Of a stretch of DNA of 64,000 nt, positions 57,201 through 64,000 are shown piece by piece. Within the stretch, counting starts at the first letter, position 1. The number at the start of each line of letters is the position of its first letter. The notes beneath the pieces were generated by a model that was not told where the DNA came from, did no database searches, and worked only from the letters and a program-made list of their open reading frames with translations. The stretch comes from Myxococcales bacterium (GTDB taxonomy: Bacteria; Myxococcota_A; UBA9042): the NCBI GenBank assembly GCA_947491025.1, contig CANLIC010000025.1, forward strand, positions 1 through 64,000. The letters run 5' to 3'. The translations under genes and the position numbers were made by a program.

Positions 57201-58343
57201 GTCCGGCTCCAGCGTGCGGACGCGCCGCAGCATCCGGTCGACGCGCTCCTCGTCACCGCGTTGGGCGGCGGTGCGGGCCAGGCCGAGGGCGGCCGCCGCC
57301 TCTGCTGCGCGGTCGCGGGCCCGCACGGCTTCGGCGCGCAGCAGCTCCAGCGCCGGCTCGGCGTCGGTCTCGCCCGCGAGCGCCCGAGTGCCGAGCAGGC
57401 GTGCCCGCAGCGTCAAGTCGTCGGGCAGCGCCTCTGCCAGGGCGTCGAGCGCGACGATCAAGGCCGCCGGCGCCAGGCGGTCGACCCCGGGCAGGTTCGC
57501 GAGCTCGTCTGCGGTGCGCATCCGTAGGTGCGGCGGCAGGTCGGTGGCGAGCTGAGCCGCCAGCGCCCGCGCCAGGTGATCGGTCTGGTCGGCGGCGCGC
57601 GCGGCCTCCGCCCAGAGCGCGGCGATGCGCTCCGGTGCAGCGCCGGCGTCGGCAGCGTCGGCGAGGACGGCGGTGACATCGGCTGGCGTCGAGTCGCCGA
57701 TGACCAGCAGCTCCGCCATCTCGACGAGGCGCTCGGCGACATCTGCGGGGTCCGCCTCAGCGACCGCCATGCGCGCCGCCATCAGCGACTCGTCCCTAGC
57801 TTCTGACTGCGACTGCGCCATCTCGCGCAGCGCCTCATCGTCCTCGTGACCGCCGTCGATGGCGTTCGCCCGCTGCAGGCAAGAGAGCGCGGCGGCGCCA
57901 TCGCCCAAGGCGAGGTGCTGCTGCGCTGCCAGGCGGTAGGCGTGGCCGGGCGATGCCATGCCTTGCTGGGCCGCCAGCGCCGCGCCGGCATCGATCACCG
58001 AGCGCATGCGGCCGAGGCGCGCCAGGCTGGCGTCCGCGTCGGCGAGCTCGACCAGCCTGCCGGCGATCGCCGGTGTCGGCAGCAGGCGCATGGCCTCGCG
58101 CAGCAGCAGCGCGCTTCGCTCGCGGTCGCTCTCGATCACCAACGCGGCAGCGCGCTCGAGCAAGGCCGACTTGGCGCGTGGGTGGGGCTCGCGCCCGGCG
58201 AGGCCGACCAAGGCGTTGGCGATTTCGGCCCGGCCTTCAGCGCTGGAATCGTCAAGCAGCGACGCTGTAAGACGATCGACTGCGGCAGCGTCGGGCAGGC
58301 CCGCGGCCAGCACCTCAGCGTCGACCTGGCTGGCGTCGTTCAT
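48207..58343 (-). CDS. giant TPR-like helical repeat protein (3378 residues)
   Basis: A single uninterrupted frame of 3378 residues, soluble, Ala-rich and almost wholly helical, with no signal peptide or transmembrane segment. The C-terminal 250 residues carry clear TPR units (HALGTLALLRTRQGKLDEA, VLLGHCWLRQGKRPQARASF, NRALELVPG), and an N-terminal part near 420-490 also does (AWHRVLALAPDHADALAALA). The middle is many degenerate helical pairs with repeated phrases such as EALEALW and LLLRALNIDPTDDEA. One low-complexity insert encodes Ala-Ala-Asp-Ala repeats. The start ATG 58343 follows AGGGG. It ends 76 bases before argC, so arginine genes may share its transcript. A large scaffold role is inferred; function unknown. 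Confidence 0.9.
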   Translation of the reverse strand: MNDASQVDAEVLAAGLPDAAAVDRLTASLLDDSSAEGRAEIANALVGLAGREPHPRAKSALLERAAALVIESDRERSALLLREAMRLLPTPAIAGRLVELADADASLARLGRMRSVIDAGAALAAQQGMASPGHAYRLAAQQHLALGDGAAALSCLQRANAIDGGHEDDEALREMAQSQSEARDESLMAARMAVAEADPADVAERLVEMAELLVIGDSTPADVTAVLADAADAGAAPERIAALWAEAARAADQTDHLARALAAQLATDLPPHLRMRTADELANLPGVDRLAPAALIVALDALAEALPDDLTLRARLLGTRALAGETDAEPALELLRAEAVRARDRAAEAAAALGLARTAAQRGDEERVDRMLRRVRTLEPDNVDALNHFEMRYRSAGEFERLYVLLGTRLASAQGDKALLVAVEMAQLAEGALNSPDRAAEAWHRVLALAPDHADALAALAQVEREAGDALLLLELLRRRATVLERRTLVGDAQARQALFEVLDEIIALSTSDGDLPDADAHLQALRQLARTCSQGPCDAARLLRLHRALSQSRPAEARELLLKTLGASHLLALPTSDQHALVAAALEGPPDAELHSAATAALLAADEAVRRDGVATDAAPDGRGDAAADAAAGAAADAAADAAADAAADAAADAGDDAAPASADATASGAPKQEVAASVGAIARLEIALAALRAYPASTLLLRSLQRRIELAAADDPALGALRAEAAALASETGDTVYGLSLLLEAVAANPGDLEARAGAVQQLAAAGRSAEALALAAAILDAPGGSDAADRDRVGLLREGVAAALSVSRSDAAAEQMLARWAPRLADQEPGTPLVARAAVRLAIANLDATALAAAWAQLPAEEAGDRLALREHLIGLAEGLAPAPAADHLWLAAQIATLDAADDVAAALGLAALQHAEQAADAARIARCADLAARAARAAGDPAQALVALGTWIEVASDVERLAIHARIALAAAEVGDSERAWDAEIALLQADVDTLAAAWSQAQLDVQAAESGTAVVSTHGVVALSRQDAWTRLGAELAATSEQLGAPDLAVEALLERADSLEAAEATTEARTLLELAVQLALANDASLPKAHAAWQARMGAASTAEDWARAEMLAEATKDWPAALRAIESGAALASDDAAADALLRAASLADGVAGDPAAASQLWRRALALRPGAEGAWIGLREAARASGGPDALRALLDELLTAGLHDSALWGSAFIERAELSDLEDGRLLDLAEPRMRALADADAFDDTDEAVFAIVAARMEIDALQGRAAALVAPVARKHGRLDELARALERSVDDGDPGAGLQQLRDLALLQEKSLGDFAAAFGSLRRALRLAPTDEALWQQTEAVAARGGLEAEFDAMLAAFAGIGRVDARPEGAATAAESVVDDDALRAALLLRVARRAEARGRPEAAAQAWQALATLRPDDGAPLEALEALWRDARDGDALVQVLEAQLASGARQGAPAGEQAARWLRLADAHAHQRNDQGASLDALERATQALPGEASVWQGRLEALRAHGNDAALRAGLRQHIDSLAPAEVEPLSAGLRELAALEAAQAPDAALGLLLRALNIDPTDDEAAAAALGLASAGDDDALSSLAELLAVRGDLADQDRVLDLRAEKLSGVALGELRLAQATLRAIGLGRPMAALEALSDALNAAPELPDIAAQMEALAGVEQNGESVPPGTVAATLGMAADSIDDAVVRRDLLQRAQRLFLAAGEAEAALEIGGRLARDGGDVAAITRHVEALVAAERFAEANDAIALLSDRDARRTQLLAMVERTMDRSDGVEVAITALDLLLGEAPADDDAWTMREALFEGLGDAGRARLRAHREQALAAAGDDAELAHGRRLTLAGHLSEDGESAAAFALLTAAVEAEALGPRRDETVTLALAIGEGAGLHLDAAALLAVTAQGAVDAPARLLRAARLSATEAPSQAREWARASLAGATSDPSAATDAASLLLALHGADLPSDVDADAIAAALEGQDPAAVAQLWQRRADAAMASDSGRDLALRALGEVARLAEDPAPALGQLAVLCPEDPGRWAALEASLGSERRDELLDRLLAAAEAAPSEATRADLLVRAAGIAEADGEFDTAGAWLRLALEAGAGAEVRARLHHLLSESGQDDALAETLVDEAHANADPAQRAEALRAAAALRRSHGQAAAARQIERELLQAGALGDDERLTLVREAMAANDEDADALADGALSAASEANRSALLALLAEAALRRGDATAAWERIRGEGAAADGARSALSSQAVMTLVEEAHRLGDASDAALAFCVGRLDAAADPGVFASALLQRVGHSADDAGRLALLDDLVAHADGPLADAGMALDWSARALQSAGGDRDRFDALLARLAEADIALRTQAASALALALATHKEPGDVQRATALVVLCGADADLCAAIARHAEDGDYALEALDDLCPALRHAGSPELARTLEQRAMAVAGDGDRVRVARALAAAAADAVSRAAEASNATGGADSVHAALEAWLAVAGEPGTAEVLASLRISAAASDSIIGWLEAAEAAIDRDDLNADAMRAIAAVAATAATEELGDTARAADIWGRVWDQLPQDREVRATVLALRRAQGDPVRLAADLDRAVMAGGGDIGPLRLELADLLVEPIGRTRAALTHLRAHLDEQPHDAEASARLERLSLQTGLQRDAIESLARAYRRRGDDEGLIGALERRIGLRGEQGTVEDNRELAAALLRVGRLPQATAVARRAVELGDSLSAGILVEIASQVGTSAAIAEAFEGLRRVSTDTAALIAALDRLLAALPQDAAARPTRESLLRALMAADSARTDAFDALDAQLQVEERWLDLCALRRERLAFATDDAARVALLNEIAAVAAAAGAVDEAISAWRELGWLLDDDPGPWQSIADALESTDDLAGRAEALQAVGLRSKGADKVRALNEAARLLNRLDDRAAALDAYREAFATDPSSDEAFVQLERQAQEPAALIALLRRRAEGIPAGPTRVVVLRKLAMALQGQGDAQGAREALARALVDAPDNDALAVELLEAAEAAGDWAAFRDAAESRLRRNLPRQERLLLVRKAARLAVDADDDAQRWLKELESLAPGDGEAASLRGLVLAASDEPEQAAAGLEALVRSTQDPVRKLRLLGRLASLYSDRLDQPAKAISALQRLLRLDRRRYDAHARLCELYHVRGSTEALVEAFRHWLEAMDEGDSMRVEVLTRLGALLLELGRDDEAEAPLLASVEAAPHDAHALGTLALLRTRQGKLDEAADLQLQALERLRRMGAREEVPAATRRAAALLEHLNRHQEARALYRAALASGPQDVEALLGHGRTSLAVDDVPRAIADLEKVASANAESASLQDRATASVLLGHCWLRQGKRPQARASFNRALELVPGLPAALEGLRGA
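56381..56464. repeat. 12-bp tandem repeat in the giant TPR gene
   Basis: Seven tandem copies of CGTCTGCCGCTG, the last two each with one change. In frame on the minus strand they encode (Ala-Ala-Asp-Ala)n, a low-complexity linker near residue 640 of the giant protein. Unit length divisible by three means copy-number change would keep the frame. Confidence 0.92.
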
Positions 58344-58486
58344 CTGCCCCCTGGTGGCCAAGCCACCGCTCCACACCCGCCTCAGGCTGGGTCGCGCGCT
58401 ACTCTATCCCGGCGAACCGCCTATCGACAAGGCAGGCTCGAACACGTCTGGGCAATTGGGCCCGGAGACCTCCAGCGCTGCCCACC

Positions 58487-58825
58487 TCAGCGGCGGTAGC
58501 GGTCCTCCAAACGCACCACGTCCTCGAGCTCCGGCGTGCTGACCTCGACCAGCCGCACGTCGACCGCGTCGGCTGCGAAACGGTGCACCGTGCCCGGCGC
58601 GACGTGAAACGACTCGCCCGGATTCAGGTACTGGACCTCGACATCGGGAGCGCGGCCGAGCTCCAGCCGTAGCACGCCTTCGAGCACGCAGATCGTCTCT
58701 TCCTTTCGCTCGTGGTACTGCCGCGACAGCTCCTCGCCGCTACGGATGATCAGGAACTTGCCGGCATATCGGGCGGTCTCAGCCCAGATCTCCTCGTGCC
58801 CCCAAGGCTTGTCGACGACGCGCAT
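58487..58825 (-). CDS. cupin-domain protein, phosphomannose isomerase type II-like
   Basis: 112 residues. Starts MRVVDKPWGHEEIWAET, the opening of phosphomannose isomerase type II/sugar-phosphate isomerase cupins. The cupin motif 1 is partly present (YHERKEETICVLEGVLRL) and motif 2 is GESFHVAPGTVHRF, giving metal-ligand-type histidines. A single-cupin version with no nucleotidyltransferase part. ATG 58825 follows AGGAG. The enzyme substrate cannot be inferred. It is 143 bases upstream of the giant TPR gene on the same strand. Confidence 0.85.
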   Translation of the reverse strand: MRVVDKPWGHEEIWAETARYAGKFLIIRSGEELSRQYHERKEETICVLEGVLRLELGRAPDVEVQYLNPGESFHVAPGTVHRFAADAVDVRLVEVSTPELEDVVRLEDRYRR

Positions 58826-58938
58826 GGCTCACTCCTGGCACAGGGCCGCGGCCTGCGGCGAGACGGCCTCGACCCGTGCCAAACGGGGCGGCGGCAGCAT
58901 CATCACCGCTCTGCGCGTGCCGTCAAAGTCATGTGTGT

Positions 58939-59328
58939 TCACCGGGCCACAGGTCGCCCAAACCGTTCGCTGCCAGCAAAAACCGCCGCCCCGATGTGCA
59001 GCGCCAGCGCCAAGAGCGCCGTGACCACCATGTCGGGAAGCACCGTCAGCGGCGACCGAAGCGCCGCAAGCGCCTCGAACAGGTGCAATGAGGACTGGCT
59101 GCCGGCTTGATTGGGCACCAACAGCTCGAGCGCGGCGTAGAGCCACAGCGCCCCGGTGCCGATGGCGACGCAAAAGGCGCCGACGACGTCCCCGTGAAAT
59201 AGCTGGCCGGCCCCCGGCACCAGCAGGCCGACGAGGCGGGCGCGGCCTCGTAGCGGAGCGCTGGGCGCGGCCGGCGCGCCGGCGCCGGCGGCTGGGACGA
59301 ACGTGGCGATGGTCAGCCTCTGCAGCAT
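58939..59328 (-). CDS. small membrane protein, GLLVPGAGQLFHG type
   Basis: 129 residues with a Pro/Ala N-terminal region, then hydrophobic helices. The motif LVGLLVPGAGQLFHGDVVGA resembles the G-Q-h-h-x-G turn common in small TM2/DUF-type membrane proteins. About three transmembrane segments. Function unknown. ATG 59328 has a G-rich ribosome site. It sits between a lipoprotein gene (23 bases) and the cupin gene (113 bases). Confidence 0.65.
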   Translation of the reverse strand: MLQRLTIATFVPAAGAGAPAAPSAPLRGRARLVGLLVPGAGQLFHGDVVGAFCVAIGTGALWLYAALELLVPNQAGSQSSLHLFEALAALRSPLTVLPDMVVTALLALALHIGAAVFAGSERFGRPVAR

Positions 59329-59351
59329 CTTACCCCCCTCTCCCCATGGCC

Positions 59352-59903
59352 TCAGTGTCTCGGCGCCGCCGCGACCCGCAACGAGCGCAGCGCTGTACGC
59401 AGCGTCTCCGCAGACCGGGCATGGACTTCCGCCGGCACCGCCAGCGTTGCCACGACCAGCGCCTGCTCGGTATCGGTCGCTAGCAGCAGCAGCGCGCCTC
59501 GCTCGACACCGATCACCTCGACGATCTCGACCAACCGGCCATCGAGATCGCCCAGTTCGACGGGCTCGTCGCGCACGACGCCGCCGACACCGGACTTGCG
59601 CACGTCGCGCATCTTGGCCTCGACCACGCCATCGGCGCCGAGCTCCGGCGGCGGATCCACCACCTCAATCTGCAGCAGCGCCAGCACCAGGCCATCCTTG
59701 CGGACCCAGAACACGCGATCGCTGGCCCGCTCGAAGGGCAGCGGCACATCCAGGCTGACGGAGGTGCCGATGATCGTCTGACGCGGGCCGGCGCTGAACT
59801 TCAGCCAGGCGGTATCGACCCGCTGCGGCTGAGTCGCCACGGCACCCGCGCACGCACAGAGCAGGGCAAGCGTGACGGCGATGCCGACGCGGCGCAACGC
59901 CAT
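59352..59903 (-). CDS. putative lipoprotein
   Basis: 183 residues. Start ATG 59903 gives MALRRVGIAVTLALLCACAG, a signal peptide with a plausible lipobox (LCAC). The mature part has a central beta-rich domain (FWVRKDGLVLALLQIEVVD, VVEAKMRDVRKSG) and a C-terminal helix. No recognised family. The ribosome site is weak, so the start is open; a longer frame to 60176 is unlikely. It lies 23 bases upstream of the small membrane protein gene. Confidence 0.6.
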   Translation of the reverse strand: MALRRVGIAVTLALLCACAGAVATQPQRVDTAWLKFSAGPRQTIIGTSVSLDVPLPFERASDRVFWVRKDGLVLALLQIEVVDPPPELGADGVVEAKMRDVRKSGVGGVVRDEPVELGDLDGRLVEIVEVIGVERGALLLLATDTEQALVVATLAVPAEVHARSAETLRTALRSLRVAAAPRH

Positions 59904-60179
59904 GGCCAGCCCGGGAGGCCCGAGAGCGTCGGGTCGACCTGCCCGAGCGGGGTGGGCCGAGGCCTCGGGGCGACAGGCGCCCAGCATGGCTGAGCGTTGG
60001 CGGCGCCCGACAGACGGCTTTCCGACTGTGTCCGCGGCCTCCGACCGAAGCGGTGAGAGGCTGGGCGCCAAGGGCCGCCAGGTCGTCAGTTCAAACGGTT
60101 CGAGGCGGGCGCGGCCGCGCAGCGGACCGACGGGCGCGGGCAGCGCTCCGGACATGGCTGCGCCGCGTCCCGCCATCGT

Positions 60180-62075
60180 TCAGGCCCCGACCAGCCCGCA
60201 GAGTTGGCCGATGCGCGTGACCAAGGGCGCGAGCGCCTCGGCGGCGGTCGGATCGCCCGCGATCACGGCGTCAGCGTCGACGAGCCGGGCGCTGCGATCT
60301 GGGCTCAGCAGGACGGTGTAGACCGGCGACGTCAGGTCCTCGAGCACCCGGCCGTGATCGCCAAGGCCCAGCGCGTTGCTGGTGGTGACGACGCAGAGCC
60401 CAGCGCCGAGCAGCGGCGACAACGTGCGGCGCAGGTCGGCGAGCAGACGCTCGCGGGCGGCCTCGGTCGACGTGTCGCGCGGCGCCTTGGCCAGCGGGTC
60501 GTCGCAATCGAGCAGCACGGCGTCGACCCCAGAGGCAAAGAGCGCCTTCTGGAGCGCCGCAGCGCAACGACCTTTGCCCAGCCCGGCCTCGCCCGCCACC
60601 ACCACCAGCGTGGCCCCATGGCCGCGCCGTTGGCGCAAGGCGTCGGAGGCCACCGCCTGGGGGCGCCAGCGCAGCCCGGCGGCGAACTCGATGGCGCGCG
60701 CGCCGACCCCCGGCAGGGGCGCGAGGCCCAGGATCTGGCCGCCGCCCCAGATGTCGTAGCCGTCGAGGAGCACAAAGCGCCGCGTCTCGGCGACCCCGGC
60801 GTCGACATCGGCGGCGAGGGGCTTGTCGAGGCGCAGGCTGATGACGGCGATCTGGTTGCGCTCGACCTGCGACACGTCGAAGGCCGTGGTCAACGTCGAG
60901 GCGTCGGTGGCCTCGTGGACCGCGGCGACCTCGGCCTCGATCTCCGCGCTGCCGAGGCGAATGCCGTAGACGCCGCCGACCCGCATCGGCTTGCGACCGA
61001 GCCAGAAGATGCGCCCACGCAACAGCCGACCGACCGTCGGGGCGACGTCGGCCTCCGGGTGGTGCATCAGCTCGCCGCGCGGCAGGAAGAGCTCGTCCTC
61101 GAGCACGATCGTCGCGTTCTCGCCGGCCGAGACGACCTGTGGGTGTGCTGCCGCGAAGGCGCGCAGGCCGCGGACCCTCGAGCGCTTGCCGCTCGGGCTA
61201 AAGACGACCTCGTCGCCGACTTGCAGCACGCCGCCGTCCAGGCGACCGACGATGAGCCGCTCGTCGTCGCCGCGCCGATTGAACTTGTAGACGTCCTGCA
61301 CCGGCATCCGCAGCGGACCTGCGTCGTTGCGCACGGGGCCAGCGAGGGCGTCCATCGCCTGCAGCAAGGTCGGACCCTGGTACCAGGGCATCTGCTGCGA
61401 GCTCTCGACGACGTTGTCGCCGCCGCGCGCCGAGACCGGCACCCAGGCCACGGGCGTGATGCCGCAGTCGCGCAGGAAGGCGCCGTAGGACGTGACCAGC
61501 TCGTCAAAGCGGCGCTGCGAGAACTCCACCAGGTCGAGCTTGTTGACGACGACCAGCACCTGGCGAATGCCCAGCAGCCCGAGGAGCTTGCCGTGGCGGC
61601 GGGAGTTCTCGCGGATGCCCTCGTGGCCGTCGAGCAGGAGCAAGGCCGCGTCGGCGCGGGCCGCGCCTGAGACCATGTTGCGGATGAACTCCACGTGGCC
61701 CGGCGCGTCGACCAGGATGTAATCGCGGGCATCGCTGTGAAAAAACGCACGCGCGGCGTCGATCGTGATGCCCTGCTCGCGCTCCTGCTCGAGGGCGTCG
61801 AGCAAGAATGCGTACTCGAAACGCTTGCCTTGCCGCTCGCAGAGCTGGCGCACCGCGTCGATCTTCATCTGCGGGATGCTGCCGGTGTCCGCCATCAGGC
61901 GACCGACCAGCGTCGATTTGCCATGGTCGACATGGCCGACGGTCACGACGGTGAGCAGCTCGCGCTCGGCGAGCAGGTCGGCCTCGGCGTGACCTTCCGC
62001 CGCGGTGAGGGGCGCCGCGCCGGGCTTTGCGGCTGCGTCGAGATGGGGCTCAAGGGACGGGGCGGCGACGACCAT
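60180..62075 (-). CDS. cysN: sulfate adenylyltransferase subunit 1 with degenerate APS-kinase-like C-terminal domain
   Basis: GTPase subunit that drives ATP sulfurylase. Of 631 residues, about 40-480 are Cys[10 protein letters not shown] (residues 47-55), [29 protein letters not shown] and the beta-barrel domains. The last roughly 140 residues resemble the CysC/APS-kinase domain of CysNC, but the P-loop reads GEAGLGKG (495-502): the hydroxyl residue after Lys is replaced by Gly, and the DGDN-type motif is LDCDDPL. The kinase part therefore looks inactive or repurposed. It lies 39 bases after cysD on the same strand. No separate cysC is in the window. Confidence 0.92.
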   Translation of the reverse strand: MVVAAPSLEPHLDAAAKPGAAPLTAAEGHAEADLLAERELLTVVTVGHVDHGKSTLVGRLMADTGSIPQMKIDAVRQLCERQGKRFEYAFLLDALEQEREQGITIDAARAFFHSDARDYILVDAPGHVEFIRNMVSGAARADAALLLLDGHEGIRENSRRHGKLLGLLGIRQVLVVVNKLDLVEFSQRRFDELVTSYGAFLRDCGITPVAWVPVSARGGDNVVESSQQMPWYQGPTLLQAMDALAGPVRNDAGPLRMPVQDVYKFNRRGDDERLIVGRLDGGVLQVGDEVVFSPSGKRSRVRGLRAFAAAHPQVVSAGENATIVLEDELFLPRGELMHHPEADVAPTVGRLLRGRIFWLGRKPMRVGGVYGIRLGSAEIEAEVAAVHEATDASTLTTAFDVSQVERNQIAVISLRLDKPLAADVDAGVAETRRFVLLDGYDIWGGGQILGLAPLPGVGARAIEFAAGLRWRPQAVASDALRQRRGHGATLVVVAGEAGLGKGRCAAALQKALFASGVDAVLLDCDDPLAKAPRDTSTEAARERLLADLRRTLSPLLGAGLCVVTTSNALGLGDHGRVLEDLTSPVYTVLLSPDRSARLVDADAVIAGDPTAAEALAPLVTRIGQLCGLVGA

Positions 62076-62114
62076 CGTGGGCGGCTCCTGCGGCGAGGGT
62101 GGGGCGAGAGGGCG

Positions 62115-63047
62115 CTACATGTAGCCGTCGCGACGGAGCTTCTCCATCGCGTGGGCGTCGACCTGATCTTGGGCGCGGCCGGCGCGCTCGGGCGTTTTGA
62201 TGGTGCGTAGCTCGCTGACGACTTCATCGGGATTGCGGGCCACGCTCGTGATGTTCGCCGTGCAGGGCGCGCAACCGAGCGAGCGGTAGCGGGTGCCTGC
62301 GCCGCGATCGTAGTAGAGGTCGATGATCGGGATCTGCTCGCGCGCGATGTAGATCCAGAGGTCGATCTCGGTCCAGTCGAGCAGCGGGTGGATGCGGACG
62401 TGCGTGCCGGGGGCGAAGCGCGTCTTGAATTGGTTCCAAAATTCCGGCGGTTGCTCAGCGACGTCCCAGTCGTTGTTCTCGTCGCGCGGGCTGAAGGTCC
62501 GCTCCTTGCTGCGCGACCCCTCTTCATCGGCGCGGGCGCCGACGATGACGCCGTTGTAGGGCCGCGGGTTCCAGTCCGGGACGTAGACGCCTTCGCTGTT
62601 CATGCGCTTGCGCGGGCCGGTGCCGTCGAGGGTACGGCGCAGGGCCTCGGTCTTGAGCGCGGCGCAGCAAGTCAAGCGGCCGCGGGTGTGGTTCATGCCG
62701 TCGCGGAGGGCCTCTTCGTTCTGGCCGACGACCATCGTCAGGCCCCACTCGCGCGCCACCCGGTCGCGGTAGGCGATCATCTCAGGGATCTTGAACGAGG
62801 TGTCGATGTGCACGAGCGGAAAGGGCACTTCGCCGACGAATGCCTTGCGGGCGAGCCAGAGCAGCACCGTGCTGTCTTTGCCGATCGACCACAGCATCGC
62901 CAGCGAGTCGAAGCTGCGGTAGGCCTCGCGCAGGATGTAGATGCTCTGCGATTCGAGGCGCGCGAGGCGGTTGTGGGCGGTCGGCGCCGCGGCGCGGCGG
63001 GGAGGCGCGGCGTCGGTCGCTTGGGACGGAGTCTCTGGGGCGGTCAT
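62115..63047 (-). CDS. cysD: sulfate adenylyltransferase subunit 2
   Basis: Catalytic subunit of ATP sulfurylase, making APS from sulfate and ATP. 310 residues with the PP-loop [10 protein letters not shown], the [14 protein letters not shown] segment, the [20 protein letters not shown] motif and the C-terminal EKLRRDGYM end typical of CysD. ATG 63047 follows GGAGA. It is upstream of cysN and 190 bases downstream of the sulfite/nitrite reductase gene. Confidence 0.96.
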   Translation of the reverse strand: MTAPETPSQATDAAPPRRAAAPTAHNRLARLESQSIYILREAYRSFDSLAMLWSIGKDSTVLLWLARKAFVGEVPFPLVHIDTSFKIPEMIAYRDRVAREWGLTMVVGQNEEALRDGMNHTRGRLTCCAALKTEALRRTLDGTGPRKRMNSEGVYVPDWNPRPYNGVIVGARADEEGSRSKERTFSPRDENNDWDVAEQPPEFWNQFKTRFAPGTHVRIHPLLDWTEIDLWIYIAREQIPIIDLYYDRGAGTRYRSLGCAPCTANITSVARNPDEVVSELRTIKTPERAGRAQDQVDAHAMEKLRRDGYM

Positions 63048-63238
63048 GCGGTCTCCGATGCGGAAGCGGGCGCGTGCGGCGGGGAGAGCCTGCCTGCGGG
63101 GCAGGGCAGAAGGCGAGCGGCCAGACTCGGTCGGCGTGCTTTCGCCGGCAGAGAGGCTGGCGCCGAGAACCCGGCTGCGACCCTGGCCATGCCCGGCTTC
63201 TGGCGGCCGTCGTCCGGCGCTTTAGGCGTTGCCGCGGC

Positions 63239-64000
63239 CTAGGCGGCGCACTCTCCGGCGCGCGAGATGACGTGGAAGGGCTCATCGAGGCCGATGTCGA
63301 CGAAGTCGTCGGCGCCGAGCTCTTCGGGCTCGATAAGGTCCGCGACCACGGCCGTCAGGGCCTCGACGCTGGCCGCGCGCAGCACCTCCGCAGTGGTCTG
63401 CGCCGCGCCCTTGTGGGCGTCGCCATAGGCCAGCAGTCGGTCGATCGCCTCGGGCACACGCCGCGCCGGCACCAGGCCCAAACCCTCGCCAAAGCGCGCG
63501 CCCGTGCCGTCGACGAAGCCGCCGACCATCAGCCGGTAGTGTGGCGCCGCCATGCCGTTGACGCGGCGAACCGCGCCATACAGGCCGATGGTGCCGACGT
63601 GGTGCTGGCCGCAGGAGTTGTGGCAGCCGGACATCTTGATCGTCAGGTCCTGGTCCTCGCGCGCCTGCAGCGAGACGGTCAGCAGCTCCGCCAGGTTGCG
63701 GCTGTGCGTGATGCCAAGGTTGCAGGTCGAGGTGCCTGGGCAGCTGGTGGCGTTGCCCGACCAGAGCGCGCCGGGACGCGCCAGGTTGTGCTGCTGCAGC
63801 TCGCGCCACAGCGTCGGCAGCTTCTCGACCGGGATGTCGCGCAGCATCGCGTTCTGCTGCTGGGTCAACCAGAGCAGCGGCTCGCCGTGGCGCTCGGCGA
63901 GGTCGGCCAGCGCCCGCAGGTCGTCGCCGCGCACCCGGCCGCCGTGGTCAAAGCGCACGGTGACAAAGACGTGTCCCTGCCGCCAGGTCGGCTCGACCGA
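63239..64000 (-). CDS. sirohaem sulfite/nitrite reductase, C-terminal part (runs off window)
   Basis: 254 residues visible; the frame stays open to the window edge, so the N-terminus is missing. The 4Fe-4S/sirohaem ligands are present as SCPGTSTCNLG and SGCHNSCGQHH, in the family arrangement of two cysteine pairs. The tail ends GLDEPFHVISRAGECAA. Next to cysDN an assimilatory sulfite reductase is more likely than nitrite reductase, but the sequence seen does not decide. About 190 bases separate it from cysD. Confidence 0.9.
   Translation of the reverse strand, partial: SVEPTWRQGHVFVTVRFDHGGRVRGDDLRALADLAERHGEPLLWLTQQQNAMLRDIPVEKLPTLWRELQQHNLARPGALWSGNATSCPGTSTCNLGITHSRNLAELLTVSLQAREDQDLTIKMSGCHNSCGQHHVGTIGLYGAVRRVNGMAAPHYRLMVGGFVDGTGARFGEGLGLVPARRVPEAIDRLLAYGDAHKGAAQTTAEVLRAASVEALTAVVADLIEPEELGADDFVDIGLDEPFHVISRAGECAA

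Noticed and set aside
60204..61670. A 488-codon open frame on the plus strand
   Set aside because: Opposite cysN, which is unmistakable.

Overview
The window is a dense, very GC-rich bacterial chromosome segment, most probably from a member of the Myxococcota or a close deltaproteobacterial relative. That placement is an inference from gene style: a Ser/Thr kinase with an HRDVSPQN catalytic loop, a cysteine-rich repeat lipoprotein, an FHA coiled-coil protein, a PilZ protein, a GldA/F/G-like ABC cluster with a DUF4340 protein, and a very large TPR protein. I see no rRNA, tRNA, CRISPR array, insertion sequence or phage genes.

Left part (214-7653, plus strand): a tightly coupled run of envelope genes (YfgM-like, BamB-like, Cys-rich lipoprotein) leads into three haem-synthesis genes (hemE, hemG, hemA), with stop/start overlaps at four of the five junctions. 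On the minus strand, 8539-13830 holds a compact urate catabolic operon (puuD, allB, an allantoicase-UraD fusion, uraH, allA) covering every step from urate to glyoxylate plus urea. A membrane VTT protein follows it, and a tail-anchored Ser/Thr kinase lies just upstream. Next come dnaK and a DnaJ/CbpA-type co-chaperone on the minus strand, then, divergently, an FHA coiled-coil protein and a PilZ protein.

Middle part (23442-40422): an H1-like Ala/Lys-rich protein with a C-terminal winged helix; the ABC-2 transporter operon (ATPase, permease, GldG-like, DUF4340); a coupled pair of unknown genes, the second a small four-cysteine protein; a membrane gluzincin peptidase; a TonB-type protein; prs and argG; a palindromic repeat element also present at the left window edge; and a small YggX-like protein.

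Right part (40524-64000, all minus strand): a TPR protein, an aconitase-family protein with fused LeuD-like and LeuC-like parts, a LeuB-family dehydrogenase, a putative outer-membrane protein coupled to argB and argC, a 3378-residue helical-repeat protein, a cupin, two small envelope proteins, and sulfate assimilation genes: cysD, cysN carrying a degenerate APS-kinase-like domain, and the C-terminal part of a sirohaem sulfite/nitrite reductase running off the right edge.

Most content is central metabolism and envelope housekeeping. The least ordinary items are the fusion proteins (allantoicase-UraD, CysN with a decayed kinase domain, LeuD-LeuC), the giant TPR protein ahead of argCB, the H1-like winged-helix protein and the duplicated palindromic element. 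No single locus clearly announces a new defence or mobile system.
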